64,000 nt of DNA from Myxococcales bacterium (GCA_020633295.1 JACKDW010000002.1:496001-560000), one strand, 5' to 3'. Positions 7,559 to 18,503 are shown, counted from the stretch's first letter. Notes: generated by a model not told the origin, from the sequence alone. Made by a program: numbers and translations.

Positions 7559-9757
7559 ATGCCGCGCGCGCCTCGTCCCCGGGCCCCGCTGACACCACGA
7601 GCGCGCTGGCGCCTCGCCGCGCTCGCGCCCCTGCTCGCGACGCTGCTGAGCCTCGGCGGCGCGCCGCAGCCCGCGCGCGCGGACATGCTGCACACGGACC
7701 CGCAGCGCAACCAGGACGTCGGCTACACGCCGGTGCAGGAGCGCTCGTACGAGGTCATCGTCGGCGCGACGAAGGCCTACAAGACCGAGCTGCGCGTCCG
7801 CGTGGCGCTGCGCAACTCGAGCACGCAGCAGCAGGACGTGGTGCTGACGATGGCGCTCCCGCGCGAGTCCGAGCTCCGCGAGCTCCGCGTCGCGCGGGAC
7901 GGCGCGTGGTCAACCAGTCAGGTCACGGCGCTCGCGGAGGAGGAGAGCGGCCGGCGAGAGCCAGGGGCCGTCTACGCGCGCGCGCTGCCGCCGGAGACGT
8001 CGGTCGACCTGCCAGGCGCCGAGCTGATCGCGTTCAGCCTCGAGCCCGACACCACGACGCAGGTCGAGCTGGTCGTCGACGCGCTGCCGAAGCTGCGCGG
8101 CGATCGCTGGGAGATCGAGATGCCGGGCCGCGGCGACCGGCGGTTCGGGCTCTCGGATGAGCGCCGCGTGCTCGTCAAGGACCCGCAGAGCAAGACGTCG
8201 ACCTTCTGGGTCGACGGCCAGGGTAATGATGACCGAAAGGTCATGATCTCGAACCCGGAGAACAGCGCCGTGATCGCGTGGCCGGCGAAGGAGCTGGCGC
8301 TGCGGCAGGGCAGCAAGCTCGACGTCCACTACACCGCGCGCGCGAGCCCGGACGGCGACGGCGGCGAGCTGCGGATGCTGCTGCGGCTCGGCCCCACGAG
8401 CGCGCTCAAGCCCGATCACGTGCTCGTGCTGATCGATCGCTCGCGCTCGACCGACGCGGGCATGCACCGACAGGCGCTGCGGCTGCTGAGCGCGCTGTTC
8501 GATCACCTGCCGCCCACGGCGACCTTCGACGCGCTCAGCTTCGCGCGCGTGCCGACGGCGCTGGTGGAGCGACCCGCCGAGCGCCGCCGCGGGCGCTGGC
8601 CCTCGGTGCGCGACGACCGGGCGCGCACGCAGCTGGCGAACAAGCTCGACGGGCAGCGCCGCGAGCAGGGCACGGACATCGGCGCCGCGCTCACGATGGC
8701 CGGCGCGCGCCTGCGAGAGCGCGGCGCGAAGCGTCCGCTGATCCTCGTGTTGACCGACGGGATGCTGCCGCCGGGTCACCCGCCCGGGGCCGTGCGCGCG
8801 ACCTACGAGCAGGCGATCGCGGGGCTGCGCAGCCGCCCCGCGATGCTGCTGTTCGTCGACGAGCCGATGCTGACCCACGAGGGGCTCGCGCCGACGCACC
8901 CGGCCGCGATGCTCGCGAGCGCCCTGGACGCGCGCATCCGCCTGGACCGGCTGGACAAGCGCGAGCCAGACATCGGCGCGCTGCTGAGCTCGCCGCGCGT
9001 CGTCACGGACCTCGAGATCGCGCTGCCGCGGCGCGCGAGCCTCGACGACGCGCCGACCACCGGGCTCGTCTCGGGTCACGTCATCGTGGCGCGCGGGACC
9101 TATGAGGGGACGCGCCCGCCGGCGGCGACGATCAAGGCGCGCGACGGCGGCGCGAGCTTCCAGACGACCGCCCGCGCCAAGGTCGAGGGCGTGGCGCCGC
9201 CGGCCCTGGTCGCCGCGCTCGCCGGCGCCGATCTCGACAAGGCGACGCGCGAGGGCTTCGTGCGCCCGCCGTGGATCACCAACCGCGACCGCCGGCTCGC
9301 GCAGCTGACGATCACGTGGGCGGGGCGCGGGAACCAGAGCGTGCGCGGCTACCTCGACCGCCGGATCTTCCGCAACTACCTCGGGACGCGCGTCTATCCG
9401 CGCGCGCGCGCCTGCTACAACGAGGTCCTGACGCGCAACGAGGTCCTGGGCGGCCGCGTGACGCTGGAGCTCGAGGTCAGCAAGGGCGAGGTGATGCTCG
9501 CGAGCGTCGCCAAGAGCGAGCTCGATCACCCCGACGCGCGCTTCGAGGCCTGCCTCGTCGAGGCGGCCTGGGCCCTCGACATCCCGGCGGGCACCGGCGA
9601 CGACCGCATCTACCGGGTCCGCTACCCGCTGCAGTTCTCGCCGCCGCGCGGCGGCCGTCCGTCCGTCGAGGACGACGCGCTGGACCTCGGCACGATCGAG
9701 CTGCTGCTTGGGCCACGTCCGAGCGGGCCGCCCTCGATCGACCGCGTCCGCCGCTAG
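7559..9757 (+). CDS. Exported VIT/von Willebrand A protein with a myxobacterial AgmX/PglI-type C-terminal tail
   Basis: A 732-aa protein from ATG 7559, preceded by a GTGAGG stretch. A twin-arginine-free signal peptide ends near PARA (about residue 41). Residues about 45-290 resemble the VIT (inter-alpha-trypsin) beta domain. A vWA domain follows, beginning HVLVLIDRSRST, with the MIDAS residues DxSxS degenerated to DRSRST and a later LVLTDGMLPP. The last about 110 residues (YPRARACYNEVLTRN... through FEACLVEAAWALDIP) match the Cys-pair tail found on AgmX/PglI-like myxobacterial proteins. The frame is open upstream to 7448, but the signal peptide fixes the start. It is likely envelope-bound; partner unknown. 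Confidence 0.8.
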   Translation: MPRAPRPRAPLTPRARWRLAALAPLLATLLSLGGAPQPARADMLHTDPQRNQDVGYTPVQERSYEVIVGATKAYKTELRVRVALRNSSTQQQDVVLTMALPRESELRELRVARDGAWSTSQVTALAEEESGRREPGAVYARALPPETSVDLPGAELIAFSLEPDTTTQVELVVDALPKLRGDRWEIEMPGRGDRRFGLSDERRVLVKDPQSKTSTFWVDGQGNDDRKVMISNPENSAVIAWPAKELALRQGSKLDVHYTARASPDGDGGELRMLLRLGPTSALKPDHVLVLIDRSRSTDAGMHRQALRLLSALFDHLPPTATFDALSFARVPTALVERPAERRRGRWPSVRDDRARTQLANKLDGQRREQGTDIGAALTMAGARLRERGAKRPLILVLTDGMLPPGHPPGAVRATYEQAIAGLRSRPAMLLFVDEPMLTHEGLAPTHPAAMLASALDARIRLDRLDKREPDIGALLSSPRVVTDLEIALPRRASLDDAPTTGLVSGHVIVARGTYEGTRPPAATIKARDGGASFQTTARAKVEGVAPPALVAALAGADLDKATREGFVRPPWITNRDRRLAQLTITWAGRGNQSVRGYLDRRIFRNYLGTRVYPRARACYNEVLTRNEVLGGRVTLELEVSKGEVMLASVAKSELDHPDARFEACLVEAAWALDIPAGTGDDRIYRVRYPLQFSPPRGGRPSVEDDALDLGTIELLLGPRPSGPPSIDRVRR

Positions 9758-9764
9758 CCCGACC

Positions 9765-9807
9765 CGCGAGCGACCGCGCGACGTCCCGCGGTCGCGGGCC
9801 GCTCGCG
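9765..9807 (+). terminator. Compound hairpin after the vWA gene
   Basis: A 7-bp inner stem (GACCGCG/CGCGGTC, 8-nt loop) sits inside a 7-bp outer stem (CGCGAGC/GCTCGCG) with an asymmetric bulge. It starts 8 bp after the stop codon. No T-tract follows, so terminator function is inferred from position and stability. Confidence 0.35.
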
Positions 9808-9879
9808 TGACGGCGGCCGCGTCATCGCTGCGGCGGACCTCGGCTGCCGGGCCGGTCGTGAGCTCGAGGCGCCCGCGAA

Positions 9880-9905
9880 ACCCCCGCGCGGCGGCGGGGG
9901 TCTTA
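9880..9905 (+). terminator. GC-rich hairpin with short T-containing tail
   Basis: ACCCCCGC and GCGGGGGT pair over a 6-nt loop and are followed by CTTATG. It lies within the 378-bp gap between the vWA gene and the kinase. That gap otherwise holds a TATACT box (10060-10065) without a convincing -35, and no coding signal. Confidence 0.4.
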
Positions 9906-10135
9906 TGCGGGGGTGGTGTATGCGGTGGGCTAGCAGGGCGCGCTCGACGTCGCGGCGTGACGACCTCCGCGACGATCCGCGGCACGATCGACGCCACGAA
10001 CGCGCGCGCCCCCTGCCGCGCGCGCAAGCGCTTCCGGGCTCCCCCGCGCGCCTCGGCGGTATACTCGCGAGACCTCCCGCGCGCCCTGGCAACGGGCTTG
10101 GTGCGCGCGACGGTACGGGCGAGCACTGGCGAGCG

Positions 10136-13100
10136 ATGCACGAGCGAGCGGGAGCGGAGGGTGAGCGCCCGAGCTGGGCGGAGCGGTCCGAACCCGGCCC
10201 GATCGCCGAGGCGATGACGGTGCTCTCGACGCCCGAGCAGTCGCTCATGGCTCGCGCGAGCGAGCGCCCGCTGCCCGAGGTCACGCGCGAGCGCTACGAG
10301 GTCCACGGCACCTTCGCGCGCGGCGGCGTGGGCAAGATCCTGCGCGCCCGCGAGCCGCACCTGGATCGCACCGTCGCGCTCAAGGAGCTGCGCCGCGGGA
10401 CAGACCAGGACAGCCGCGAGCGCTTCATCCGTGAGGCGCGCTTGACCGCGCGCCTGCAGCACCCGGGCATCGTCCCGGTGTACGACGCCGGCTGCTGGCC
10501 TGACGGGGAGCCGTTCTTCTCGATGAAGCTGGTGTCTGGTCGCTCGTTCGCGCGCCACCTCCGGCGCACCGGATCGCTCGGCGAGCGCCTCGCGCTGCTG
10601 CCCCACGTGCTCGCGGTCGCGGAGGCGATCGCCTACGCCCACAGCGAGCGGATCATCCACCGCGACCTCAAGCCCGAGAACATCCTGCTGGGCGACTTCG
10701 GCGAGACGGTCGTGATCGACTGGGGCCTCGCGAAGGATCTGGCGGACAGCGCGGGGGAGTCGACGAGCGCGACCGAGCTCGCGCCGCCGCGCGCGACTGA
10801 GCACGCGCGAGCTCGCGAGCACGGACACAGCCAAGGGGGCGCGCACGGGCCGTCGCGCGAGCGCGCGGCCGAGTCCCTCGACACGCCCGCCGACGCGATC
10901 GCGTCGCCCGCGGCGGGCGCGTCGCGCTCGAGCGCGGACGAGAGCTCGGTGAGCACCACCGGCGACGGCCTGACGATGGTCGGCACGATCATGGGCACGC
11001 CCGCCTACATGCCCCCGGAGCAGGCGCTGGGGATGTCCGTCGACGAGCGCGCCGACGTCTACGCGCTCGGGGCCATCCTCTATCACGTGCTCAGCGGGCA
11101 GGCCCCGTACACGGGCGACGACGCGGTGGACGTGCTGCGGCGCGTGACGATCGAGCCGCCGCCGCCGCTGCGCCGCGTACAGCGGGGCGTGCCGGAGGAG
11201 CTGCGCGCGATCGTCGACAAGGCGATGGCGCGGCGGCCCGAGGAGCGCTACCCGACCGCGCGCGAGTTCGCCGAGGACCTGCGCCGGTTCCAGACCGGCA
11301 AGATCGTGGGCGCGCACCGCTACACGCCGATGGAGCGCGTGTTCCGCTTCGTCCGCCGCTACCGCACCGCGCTCGCCGTGCTCGCGGTGCTCGCGATCGG
11401 CGGGGTGATCAGCGTCGGCGAGGTCGTCCGCGAGAAGCAGATCGCGGACATGCAGCGCGCCGCGGCAGAGCGAGCGCAGGCCGAGGCCGAGCGCGAGCGC
11501 AGGCTCGCCGACATCCACTCCGACGAGCTGACCCTCGAGCAAGCTCGCCTCGCGGTCGAGCGCGACCCGGCCCGCGCGATCACGCTGCTCGCCGGGCTCT
11601 CGCGCCAGTTTCACAGCTGGTCGGCGGCGCGCGTGATCGCGGCCGACGCCTACGCGCAGGGGCTGCCGACGGTGCTGCGCGGGCACGAGTCCACGGTCAA
11701 CGACGTCGCGTACACGCCCGACGGGGCCACGCTGTTCACGAGCAGCGACGACAACACGATCCGGCGCTGGAGCACGCGCACCGGCGAGCTGGAGCAGGTC
11801 TACCGCGGTCACGAGGACGAGGTGTGGGGCATCTCGGTCTCGCCTGACGGGCGCTACCTCGCGTCGTCCGGCAAGGACCGGACCGCGCGCCTGTGGAACC
11901 TCGAGAGCGGGGAGGTCTCGATCCTGCGCGGGCACGAGGCGGGCGTGTTCATCTCGGCGTTCTCCCCCGACGGCGCGCGCCTCGCGACGATCTCGCACGA
12001 TCACACGATGCGCGGCTGGAACGTCGAGACCGGGACGTCCGTGGAGCTGGTGCGCTTCTACGTCTCGCCGGAGCGCATGTTCCCGTTCATCGGCCTGCAC
12101 CCGAGCGGGCGCTTCGTGGCGCACGAGGGCGAGTCGGGCGCGCTGCTGATCACGGATCTCGAGCGCGACGACGTCGGCGAGACGCGGGCGTACGATCCGG
12201 GCGGCTTCCTCGTCAGCGCCGCGCTCTCCCCCGACGCGCGCTACTTGGTGATGGCGACCAAAGACGGCCGCGTGCAGCTGCGCGAGCGCGAGACGGACGA
12301 GACGATCTCGCCGGCCTGGCTGGACGCCGCGCGCTCGACCAAGCAGCTCCGCTTCACGCCGGACAGCCGCGCGCTCGCGCTGGTGGACGGGCGCGGGACG
12401 CTGCGCGTCCACGAGCTCGAGACCGGCGAGGCGCGCGAGCACGAGGTCGGCCGGACCACGCGCTCGCTGACGTTCTCACCCGACGGCGAGTGGATCGCGG
12501 CCGCGCGCAACGACGGGCTGATCCTGCTGCTCGGACGTCACACGGGCGAGTACCGCGTGCTGCGGAAGTTCGACGACACGGTGATGAGCGTCGAGTTCTC
12601 GCCTGACGGGGCGACGCTCGCGGCCGCGAGCACGGATCACACCGCGCGCGTGTGGCCGCTGGCCGCGCCGTCGCAGGAGATCCTGCGCGGCCGCGACGGC
12701 CCCGAGGAGGTGCACCTCGTGGCCGTCGACCCGAGCGGGCGCCTGATCGCGAGCGGCGACGCGCGCGGCGTCGTGCACCTGCACGACCGCGTCACCGGGC
12801 GCACGCTCGCGCTCGAGCGTCACGAGCGCGCGATCACGGCGCTGGCCTTCGCGCCCGACGGCGCCGCGCTCGTGACCGCGTCGCGCGACGGCGCGCTGCA
12901 CGTGTGGGACCGCGGCGGGCTGCACACGCGGGCGCTCGAGGGCACCGGCGCCGCGGTCTTCCGCCTGGCCTTCTCGCCCGACGGGCGCGCGCTCGCGGCC
13001 GGCGACGGGCGCGGCGTCGTGCGCCTGTTCGAGCAGGGCGCCTGGTCCTCGCGCGATCTCGAGGGGCACGAGGACGCCATCCGCGCGCTCGCGTTCTCGC

Positions 13101-13786
13101 ACGACGGGCGCGCGCTCGCGGCCGGCTCACGCGACCACACGGCGCGCGTGTGGTCGATCGGTCAGGATCAGGAGGCGCCCGTCCTGCTCCAGCACCTGCG
13201 CGGCCATCGAGGGCCCGTGCAGGCGCTCGCGTTCTCGCACGACGGGCGCGCGCTCGCGACCGGCAGCAGCGACCACACGCTGCGGCTTTGGGACACGCGG
13301 AGCTGGGCGCCGCGCGTCATCGACGTCGGCGGCAACGGCACGACCCACGTCCTGTTCACGAACGACGACCGCGCGCTGATCACCGCCGCGCGCGAGCAGG
13401 CCATCCGGATGTGGGACATGGAGACCGGGACCCCGGGCGCGGTGCTGCGCGGGCATCGGGCGATGATCACCGACATCGCGCTCTCGGCCGACGGCAAGAC
13501 GCTCGCGTCCGCGAGCCGCGACGCGACCGTGCGGCTGTGGGACCTCGAGAGCCGGGAGAGCCGGGTGCTCGCCGGGCACACGCACCCGGCCTTCGCGGTC
13601 ACGTTCTCCCCCGACAGCCAGAGCGTGATCTCGGGCGCCGACGACGGGACCGTGCGTGTGTGGAACGACGACCTCCCGCGCGACGAGGCCGGGCTGCGCG
13701 CCTGGCTCGAGCAGATGAGCTCGGCGCGCGAACGCGACGCGAGCGCGACGCGCGAGCGCCCCCGCGGCGCGACGCTCGAGGGCTGA
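10136..13786 (+). CDS. Transmembrane Ser/Thr protein kinase with a large WD40 propeller
   Basis: A 1216-aa protein. The kinase domain spans about residues 51-395: glycine loop FARGGVGKI, VAxK lysine in VALKEL, catalytic HRDLKPEN near 174, and DWG in place of DFG (about 194). A low-complexity Ala/Ser-rich insert (about 205-275) sits before the activation segment AYMPPEQAL. A single membrane helix lies at about 407-430, then a short coiled coil, then roughly fourteen WD40 repeats (about 510-1180) with repeated FSPDG and RxW motifs. The propeller is predicted to be extracytoplasmic. The start at ATG 10136 is chosen because the open region upstream is Arg/Pro-rich non-coding-like sequence. Such kinases relay envelope or protein-binding cues in myxobacteria. 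Confidence 0.88.
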   Translation: MHERAGAEGERPSWAERSEPGPIAEAMTVLSTPEQSLMARASERPLPEVTRERYEVHGTFARGGVGKILRAREPHLDRTVALKELRRGTDQDSRERFIREARLTARLQHPGIVPVYDAGCWPDGEPFFSMKLVSGRSFARHLRRTGSLGERLALLPHVLAVAEAIAYAHSERIIHRDLKPENILLGDFGETVVIDWGLAKDLADSAGESTSATELAPPRATEHARAREHGHSQGGAHGPSRERAAESLDTPADAIASPAAGASRSSADESSVSTTGDGLTMVGTIMGTPAYMPPEQALGMSVDERADVYALGAILYHVLSGQAPYTGDDAVDVLRRVTIEPPPPLRRVQRGVPEELRAIVDKAMARRPEERYPTAREFAEDLRRFQTGKIVGAHRYTPMERVFRFVRRYRTALAVLAVLAIGGVISVGEVVREKQIADMQRAAAERAQAEAERERRLADIHSDELTLEQARLAVERDPARAITLLAGLSRQFHSWSAARVIAADAYAQGLPTVLRGHESTVNDVAYTPDGATLFTSSDDNTIRRWSTRTGELEQVYRGHEDEVWGISVSPDGRYLASSGKDRTARLWNLESGEVSILRGHEAGVFISAFSPDGARLATISHDHTMRGWNVETGTSVELVRFYVSPERMFPFIGLHPSGRFVAHEGESGALLITDLERDDVGETRAYDPGGFLVSAALSPDARYLVMATKDGRVQLRERETDETISPAWLDAARSTKQLRFTPDSRALALVDGRGTLRVHELETGEAREHEVGRTTRSLTFSPDGEWIAAARNDGLILLLGRHTGEYRVLRKFDDTVMSVEFSPDGATLAAASTDHTARVWPLAAPSQEILRGRDGPEEVHLVAVDPSGRLIASGDARGVVHLHDRVTGRTLALERHERAITALAFAPDGAALVTASRDGALHVWDRGGLHTRALEGTGAAVFRLAFSPDGRALAAGDGRGVVRLFEQGAWSSRDLEGHEDAIRALAFSHDGRALAAGSRDHTARVWSIGQDQEAPVLLQHLRGHRGPVQALAFSHDGRALATGSSDHTLRLWDTRSWAPRVIDVGGNGTTHVLFTNDDRALITAAREQAIRMWDMETGTPGAVLRGHRAMITDIALSADGKTLASASRDATVRLWDLESRESRVLAGHTHPAFAVTFSPDSQSVISGADDGTVRVWNDDLPRDEAGLRAWLEQMSSARERDASATRERPRGATLEG

Positions 13787-14053
13787 CGCGCGCGCGGCAG
13801 CGAGACGCGCGCCGCGAGCGACGCCTGGCCGGCGGACGTCCGAAACCGCGTACAAACATGTCCTATCGACCATGGCTTATACTCCTCGCGTGGCGACGCG
13901 CGCGCTGGCGAGAATTCGCGCGACCGTAATTTTTGCATCGCTCGCCGCACGCGACGCGCTTATCACGGGCGCTCGCTATGGTGATCTGGCGAGGGGGCGC
14001 GAGGCCCCTCGCGCCTGACGGGGCGTCCCGACAGGTCAGGAGAGCGAGGAGTT
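13787..14053. other. Non-coding gap upstream of tusA
   Basis: There is no credible gene here. The gap contains a locally AT-richer stretch with ACATGTCCTAT (13857-13867), a TATACT box (13878-13883) and TAATTTTT near 13927-13934. No well-spaced -35 accompanies the boxes, so the promoter of the downstream operon cannot be pinned down. Confidence 0.4.
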
Positions 14054-14275
14054 ATGACCGTCGAACTCGACTGCAAGGGGCTCAATTGCCCGATGCCGAT
14101 CGTCGCAATCAGCAAGGCTATTCGCACGATGAGTCAGGGCGAAGAGCTGCGCGTCGAGGCCAACGACCCGGCGTTCAAGGCCGACGTGCACGCGTGGACG
14201 CGGCGCATGGGCCACACGCTCGTCGACTTTCAGCAGGACGGCCGCCTGCAGCGCGCGGTGATCCGCAAGAGCTGA
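14054..14275 (+). CDS. tusA: TusA-family sulfur carrier protein
   Basis: A 73-aa two-layer alpha/beta sulfur carrier. It has the family signature DCKGLNCPMPIV with the CPxP active cysteine at Cys12, which carries a persulfide. The GEELRVEANDPAF stretch and the C-terminal beta strand match TusA/SirA proteins throughout. A good Shine-Dalgarno (GCGAGGAG) precedes ATG 14054. It heads a co-directional set with two DsrE-like proteins, the usual partners that accept or pass sulfane sulfur. This favours a sulfur-trafficking role over tRNA 2-thiolation. Symbol by family; the precise pathway is not proven. Confidence 0.85.
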   Translation: MTVELDCKGLNCPMPIVAISKAIRTMSQGEELRVEANDPAFKADVHAWTRRMGHTLVDFQQDGRLQRAVIRKS

Positions 14276-14313
14276 GCTGAGCTACGCCGTCGCCCGCACA
14301 CCCGAGGAGCACC

Positions 14314-14925
14314 GTGACTTCACAGACCATCACCCCCGAGCTCGAGGCGCTCGTCGAGCGCGTCCTCGAGCGCAAGCTCGACGAGCGCTTCGGCGAGCTG
14401 CAGTCGCAGCTCGCGGCGATCGAGCGCCGCATGTCCTCGTGCGAGCGGCAGGCGACCGCCGAGCGCGCGACCCTGCTCGTCTTCAGCGGCGAGATGGACC
14501 CGCTCATGGCGGCCTTCATCATCGCGTCCGCCTCCATCGCCATGGGCCTGGAGGTCACCATGTACTTCACGTTCTGGGGCCTCAACGCGCTGCGCAAGAC
14601 GTGGACGTTCAAGGGCAAGACGCTGCCCGAGAAGATGATCGCGGCGCTGCTGCCCAAGAGCGTCGGCCGGCTCGCGACGTCGCGGCTCAACATGGCGGGC
14701 ATCGGCCCGGCGTTCTTCAAGAAGGTCATGGACGACAACAACGTCGAGGATCTCCCGAGCCTGATCGAGGTCGCGCGAGACCTCGGGGTGCGCATGGTCG
14801 CGTGCGAGATGACCATGGGCGTCATGGGCATCAAGCGCGAGGAGCTGGTCGACTGGTGCGACTACGGGGGCGCCGCGACGTACCTCGAGCACGCCGCCGA
14901 CTCCAAGCTCACGCTGTTCATCTAG
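14314..14925 (+). CDS. DsrE2-like peroxiredoxin-family protein
   Basis: A 203-aa protein from GTG 14314, preceded by GAGGAG. Residues 5-48 form a coiled-coil-like helix. The rest matches the DsrE/F/H-like DsrE2 group: LLVFSGEMDPLMAAFIIAS, GLEVTMYFTFWGLN, and VACEMTMGVMGI with the conserved cysteine near 166. A second cysteine lies near 181 (DWCDYGG). Hydrophobic segments at about 66-80 and 85-100 suggest membrane association. DsrE2 proteins occur beside tusA in many sulfur-metabolising organisms and exchange sulfur with it. The gap to tusA is 38 nt. Confidence 0.8.
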   Translation: MTSQTITPELEALVERVLERKLDERFGELQSQLAAIERRMSSCERQATAERATLLVFSGEMDPLMAAFIIASASIAMGLEVTMYFTFWGLNALRKTWTFKGKTLPEKMIAALLPKSVGRLATSRLNMAGIGPAFFKKVMDDNNVEDLPSLIEVARDLGVRMVACEMTMGVMGIKREELVDWCDYGGAATYLEHAADSKLTLFI

Positions 14926-14962
14926 CAGGAGCTCGCGGGACGCGACCGAGGACAGGGGGCAC

Positions 14963-15343
14963 GTGCAAGAACCTGAGCTGCAGATCGTACTTCTATCTGG
15001 CCCGGAGGACATCCAGCGCGCGACCTTCGGGATGGCCTCGGCGCTCGCGGCCGCGTCCTCGGGGATCACGGTCGCGGTCGTCCTGAGCATGCGCGGCGCC
15101 TACTGGGCGGCGCCGCACGCGAGCCAGGGCACCTCGGTCCCCGAGTTCCCGACGGTCGAGACGCTCATGCACGAGCTGCACGCGCTCGACGTGCCGATCC
15201 TCGCGTGCTCCAGCTGCGTCGACAACTACTGCCCGAGCCCGGTCAACGGCGACGGGCTGCGCACCCTCCGGTCCGGGGTCGAGCGCGTCGGCCTCGGCCT
15301 CGTCGCGATCCGGATGGCGAGCGCCCGCACCATCGTCTGTTAA
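14963..15343 (+). CDS. Small DsrE-like protein with a CxxC cluster
   Basis: A 126-aa protein from GTG 14963 with an AGGGGGC stretch upstream. The fold pattern is that of DsrE: an initial hydrophobic strand (QIVLLSGPED), a helix, a strand TVAVVLSM, then a loop region. The motif ACSSCVDNYC places cysteines at 82, 85 and 90, and the protein ends in Cys126. Two or more proximal cysteines could carry persulfide or sense redox state. It sits 37 nt after the DsrE2-like gene and 39 nt before the histidine kinase gene. This even spacing suggests one transcript. Confidence 0.75.
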   Translation: MQEPELQIVLLSGPEDIQRATFGMASALAAASSGITVAVVLSMRGAYWAAPHASQGTSVPEFPTVETLMHELHALDVPILACSSCVDNYCPSPVNGDGLRTLRSGVERVGLGLVAIRMASARTIVC

Positions 15344-15382
15344 CCCGACCACCGCCATGGAACCCACTCGGCCCGTGAACCC

Positions 15383-16771
<1,389 letters not shown>

Positions 16772-16910
16772 GCGCGGCGTCAACTCGCGCGCCTCGACCG
16801 CCCGACGACGGGTGGTCGCGTACGCGCGGTCACGCCCCGACGCGTTTGCACGAGCTTTACACGCCGGTAGCCCGCGCCTCACACCCAGGCCCGTAGGATG
16901 CGAGGAGCCC

Positions 16911-18503
16911 GTGACATCCCTCGCCCTCGCACTTCGGCGCGCCCTCGTGTTCTCCGGCCTGACCGCGACAGGCGTCGTGGTGTTCTTCTGGCTCCACCGG
17001 CCCGACGACGACGCGCGTCGCCGACGGTCGCGCGAGTCGGGTCAGCCCGTGCGCGTGCTCGCGGCGCAAGAGTACACCGCGACCCCGCGCGCGCTCGGCT
17101 ACGGCGTGGTCGAGGCCCAGCGCAACTGGCAGGGGCTCGCGGAGGTCGGCGGCAAGGTCGTCGAGACCGACGAGCGCCTCGAGGTCGGGCGACGGATCCG
17201 CGAGGGCACGGTGCTGCTGAAGATCGACCCGGGCAGCTACGAGCTCGAGAAGACCAAGACCGAGGCGACGGTCAAGGCGGTGCGCGCCCAGATCGGCGAG
17301 CTCAAGGCGCGCGAGCAGAGCGCGCGCGCGAACCTCAAGGTCGAGGAGAAAGTCCTCGCGCTCGCGCGCAAGGATCTGGCGCGGCTGCAGTCGCTGTATG
17401 ACCAGGGCGCCGTCGCGCTCACCGAGGTCGAGGCCGCCGAGCGCGAGCTCCTGAGCGCCGAGCGCTCCGTGCTCAGCTACAAGAACACGCTCTCCGAGCT
17501 GCCCGCGAGCCGCAAGGTGCTCGAGGCCAACCTCCAGCAGTACAAGGCCGGGGTCAAGGGCGCGGCGCTGGAGCTGGCGCGCACCGAGGTCATCGCGCCG
17601 TTCACCATGCGGCTGCGGGAGGTCAACGCGATCGAGGGTCAGGCGGTCAGCGCGGGCCAGGTGCTCGTGGTCGGCGACGCGGTGGACGTCATGGAGGTGC
17701 CGGCGCAGTTCTCGATCGCGAGCATCACGCCGCTGCGGGCGCGAGGCGGGCGCGGGCCGCGGGCGGAGCGAGACGCCGAGACGACGACCGCGGGTTCGGG
17801 TGCGGGTGCGGCTTCGGGCGAGCGCGAGGCCGAAGGCGACGCGAAGGCGACGCGAGACGGCGCCCCGGACGAGGCGCCCGCAGCCGACGCGAGCGCGGAC
17901 GCGACGCGTACCGCGGACGCCGAACCACCGCCGTCCGCCGACGCCCCAGCGCCCGACGCCACGCCGCCGAGCGCCGACGCGCAGAACGCCGACGCCGCGC
18001 GCCGCGGCGGCCGATGGCGGTCCATCCAGGCGCGCGTGCACCTCACGTCCCAGGGCATGAACGCGACCTGGCCGGCTGACTTCCGCCGGTTCGAGGGCAT
18101 CGACAGCACCACGCACACGATGGGGGTGGTGGTGCAGGTCGACGAGCCGCGGCGCCGCGACGACGACGGTCGCAACCAGCCGCGGCTGAGCCCGGGTATG
18201 CACGTCGAGGTCGAGCTGTGGGGCGCGCCGCAGCCCGGCTGCATGGCGATCCCGCGCGAGGCGCTGCACGGCGACGTCGTGCACGTCGCCGACGCCAAGG
18301 ACCGCCTCGAGCTGCGCCCGGTCGCGGTCGCGTTCACGCAGGAGGACTACGTCTGCGTCAGCGAGGGCCTGCGCGCGGGGGACCGGGTGGTGCTGACCGA
18401 CGTCGTGCCGGCCGTGCGCGGGATGCTGCTGGCCCCCCGCGTCGACGACAACGCGGCCGAGCGCCTCGCCGCGGCCACGCGGCGGGGACAGGACGCGCCG
18501 TGA
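16911..18503 (+). CDS. RND efflux periplasmic adaptor (membrane fusion) protein
   Basis: A 530-aa protein. GTG 16911 is chosen for the GAGGAG at 16901-16906 and the hydrophobic anchor that follows (about residues 8-27). The lipoyl-like half (YGVVEAQRNWQGLAEVGGKV...), a long alpha-hairpin (about 105-220) and a beta-barrel (EVIAPFTMRLREVNAIEGQ) identify an HlyD/AcrA-type adaptor. It bridges an inner-membrane RND pump and an outer-membrane channel. A low-complexity Ala/Asp/Pro/Thr insert of about 90 residues (nt about 17735-18005) splits the barrel region. Its GTGA stop overlaps the pump start. No outer-membrane channel gene is in the window. Confidence 0.88.
   Translation: MTSLALALRRALVFSGLTATGVVVFFWLHRPDDDARRRRSRESGQPVRVLAAQEYTATPRALGYGVVEAQRNWQGLAEVGGKVVETDERLEVGRRIREGTVLLKIDPGSYELEKTKTEATVKAVRAQIGELKAREQSARANLKVEEKVLALARKDLARLQSLYDQGAVALTEVEAAERELLSAERSVLSYKNTLSELPASRKVLEANLQQYKAGVKGAALELARTEVIAPFTMRLREVNAIEGQAVSAGQVLVVGDAVDVMEVPAQFSIASITPLRARGGRGPRAERDAETTTAGSGAGAASGEREAEGDAKATRDGAPDEAPAADASADATRTADAEPPPSADAPAPDATPPSADAQNADAARRGGRWRSIQARVHLTSQGMNATWPADFRRFEGIDSTTHTMGVVVQVDEPRRRDDDGRNQPRLSPGMHVEVELWGAPQPGCMAIPREALHGDVVHVADAKDRLELRPVAVAFTQEDYVCVSEGLRAGDRVVLTDVVPAVRGMLLAPRVDDNAAERLAAATRRGQDAP

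Noticed and set aside
7910..12442. A 1510-codon open frame on the minus strand across the vWA and WD40-kinase genes
   Set aside because: It is antisense to two clear genes, has a composition dominated by Arg, Ala, Gly and Asp with no domain, and arises from the extreme GC bias at third positions.
14054..14275. tRNA 2-thiolation role for the TusA-like protein
   Set aside because: No TusBCDE or MnmA partner genes are adjacent; the DsrE2-type neighbours favour a different sulfur relay, though the biochemical role is unproven.
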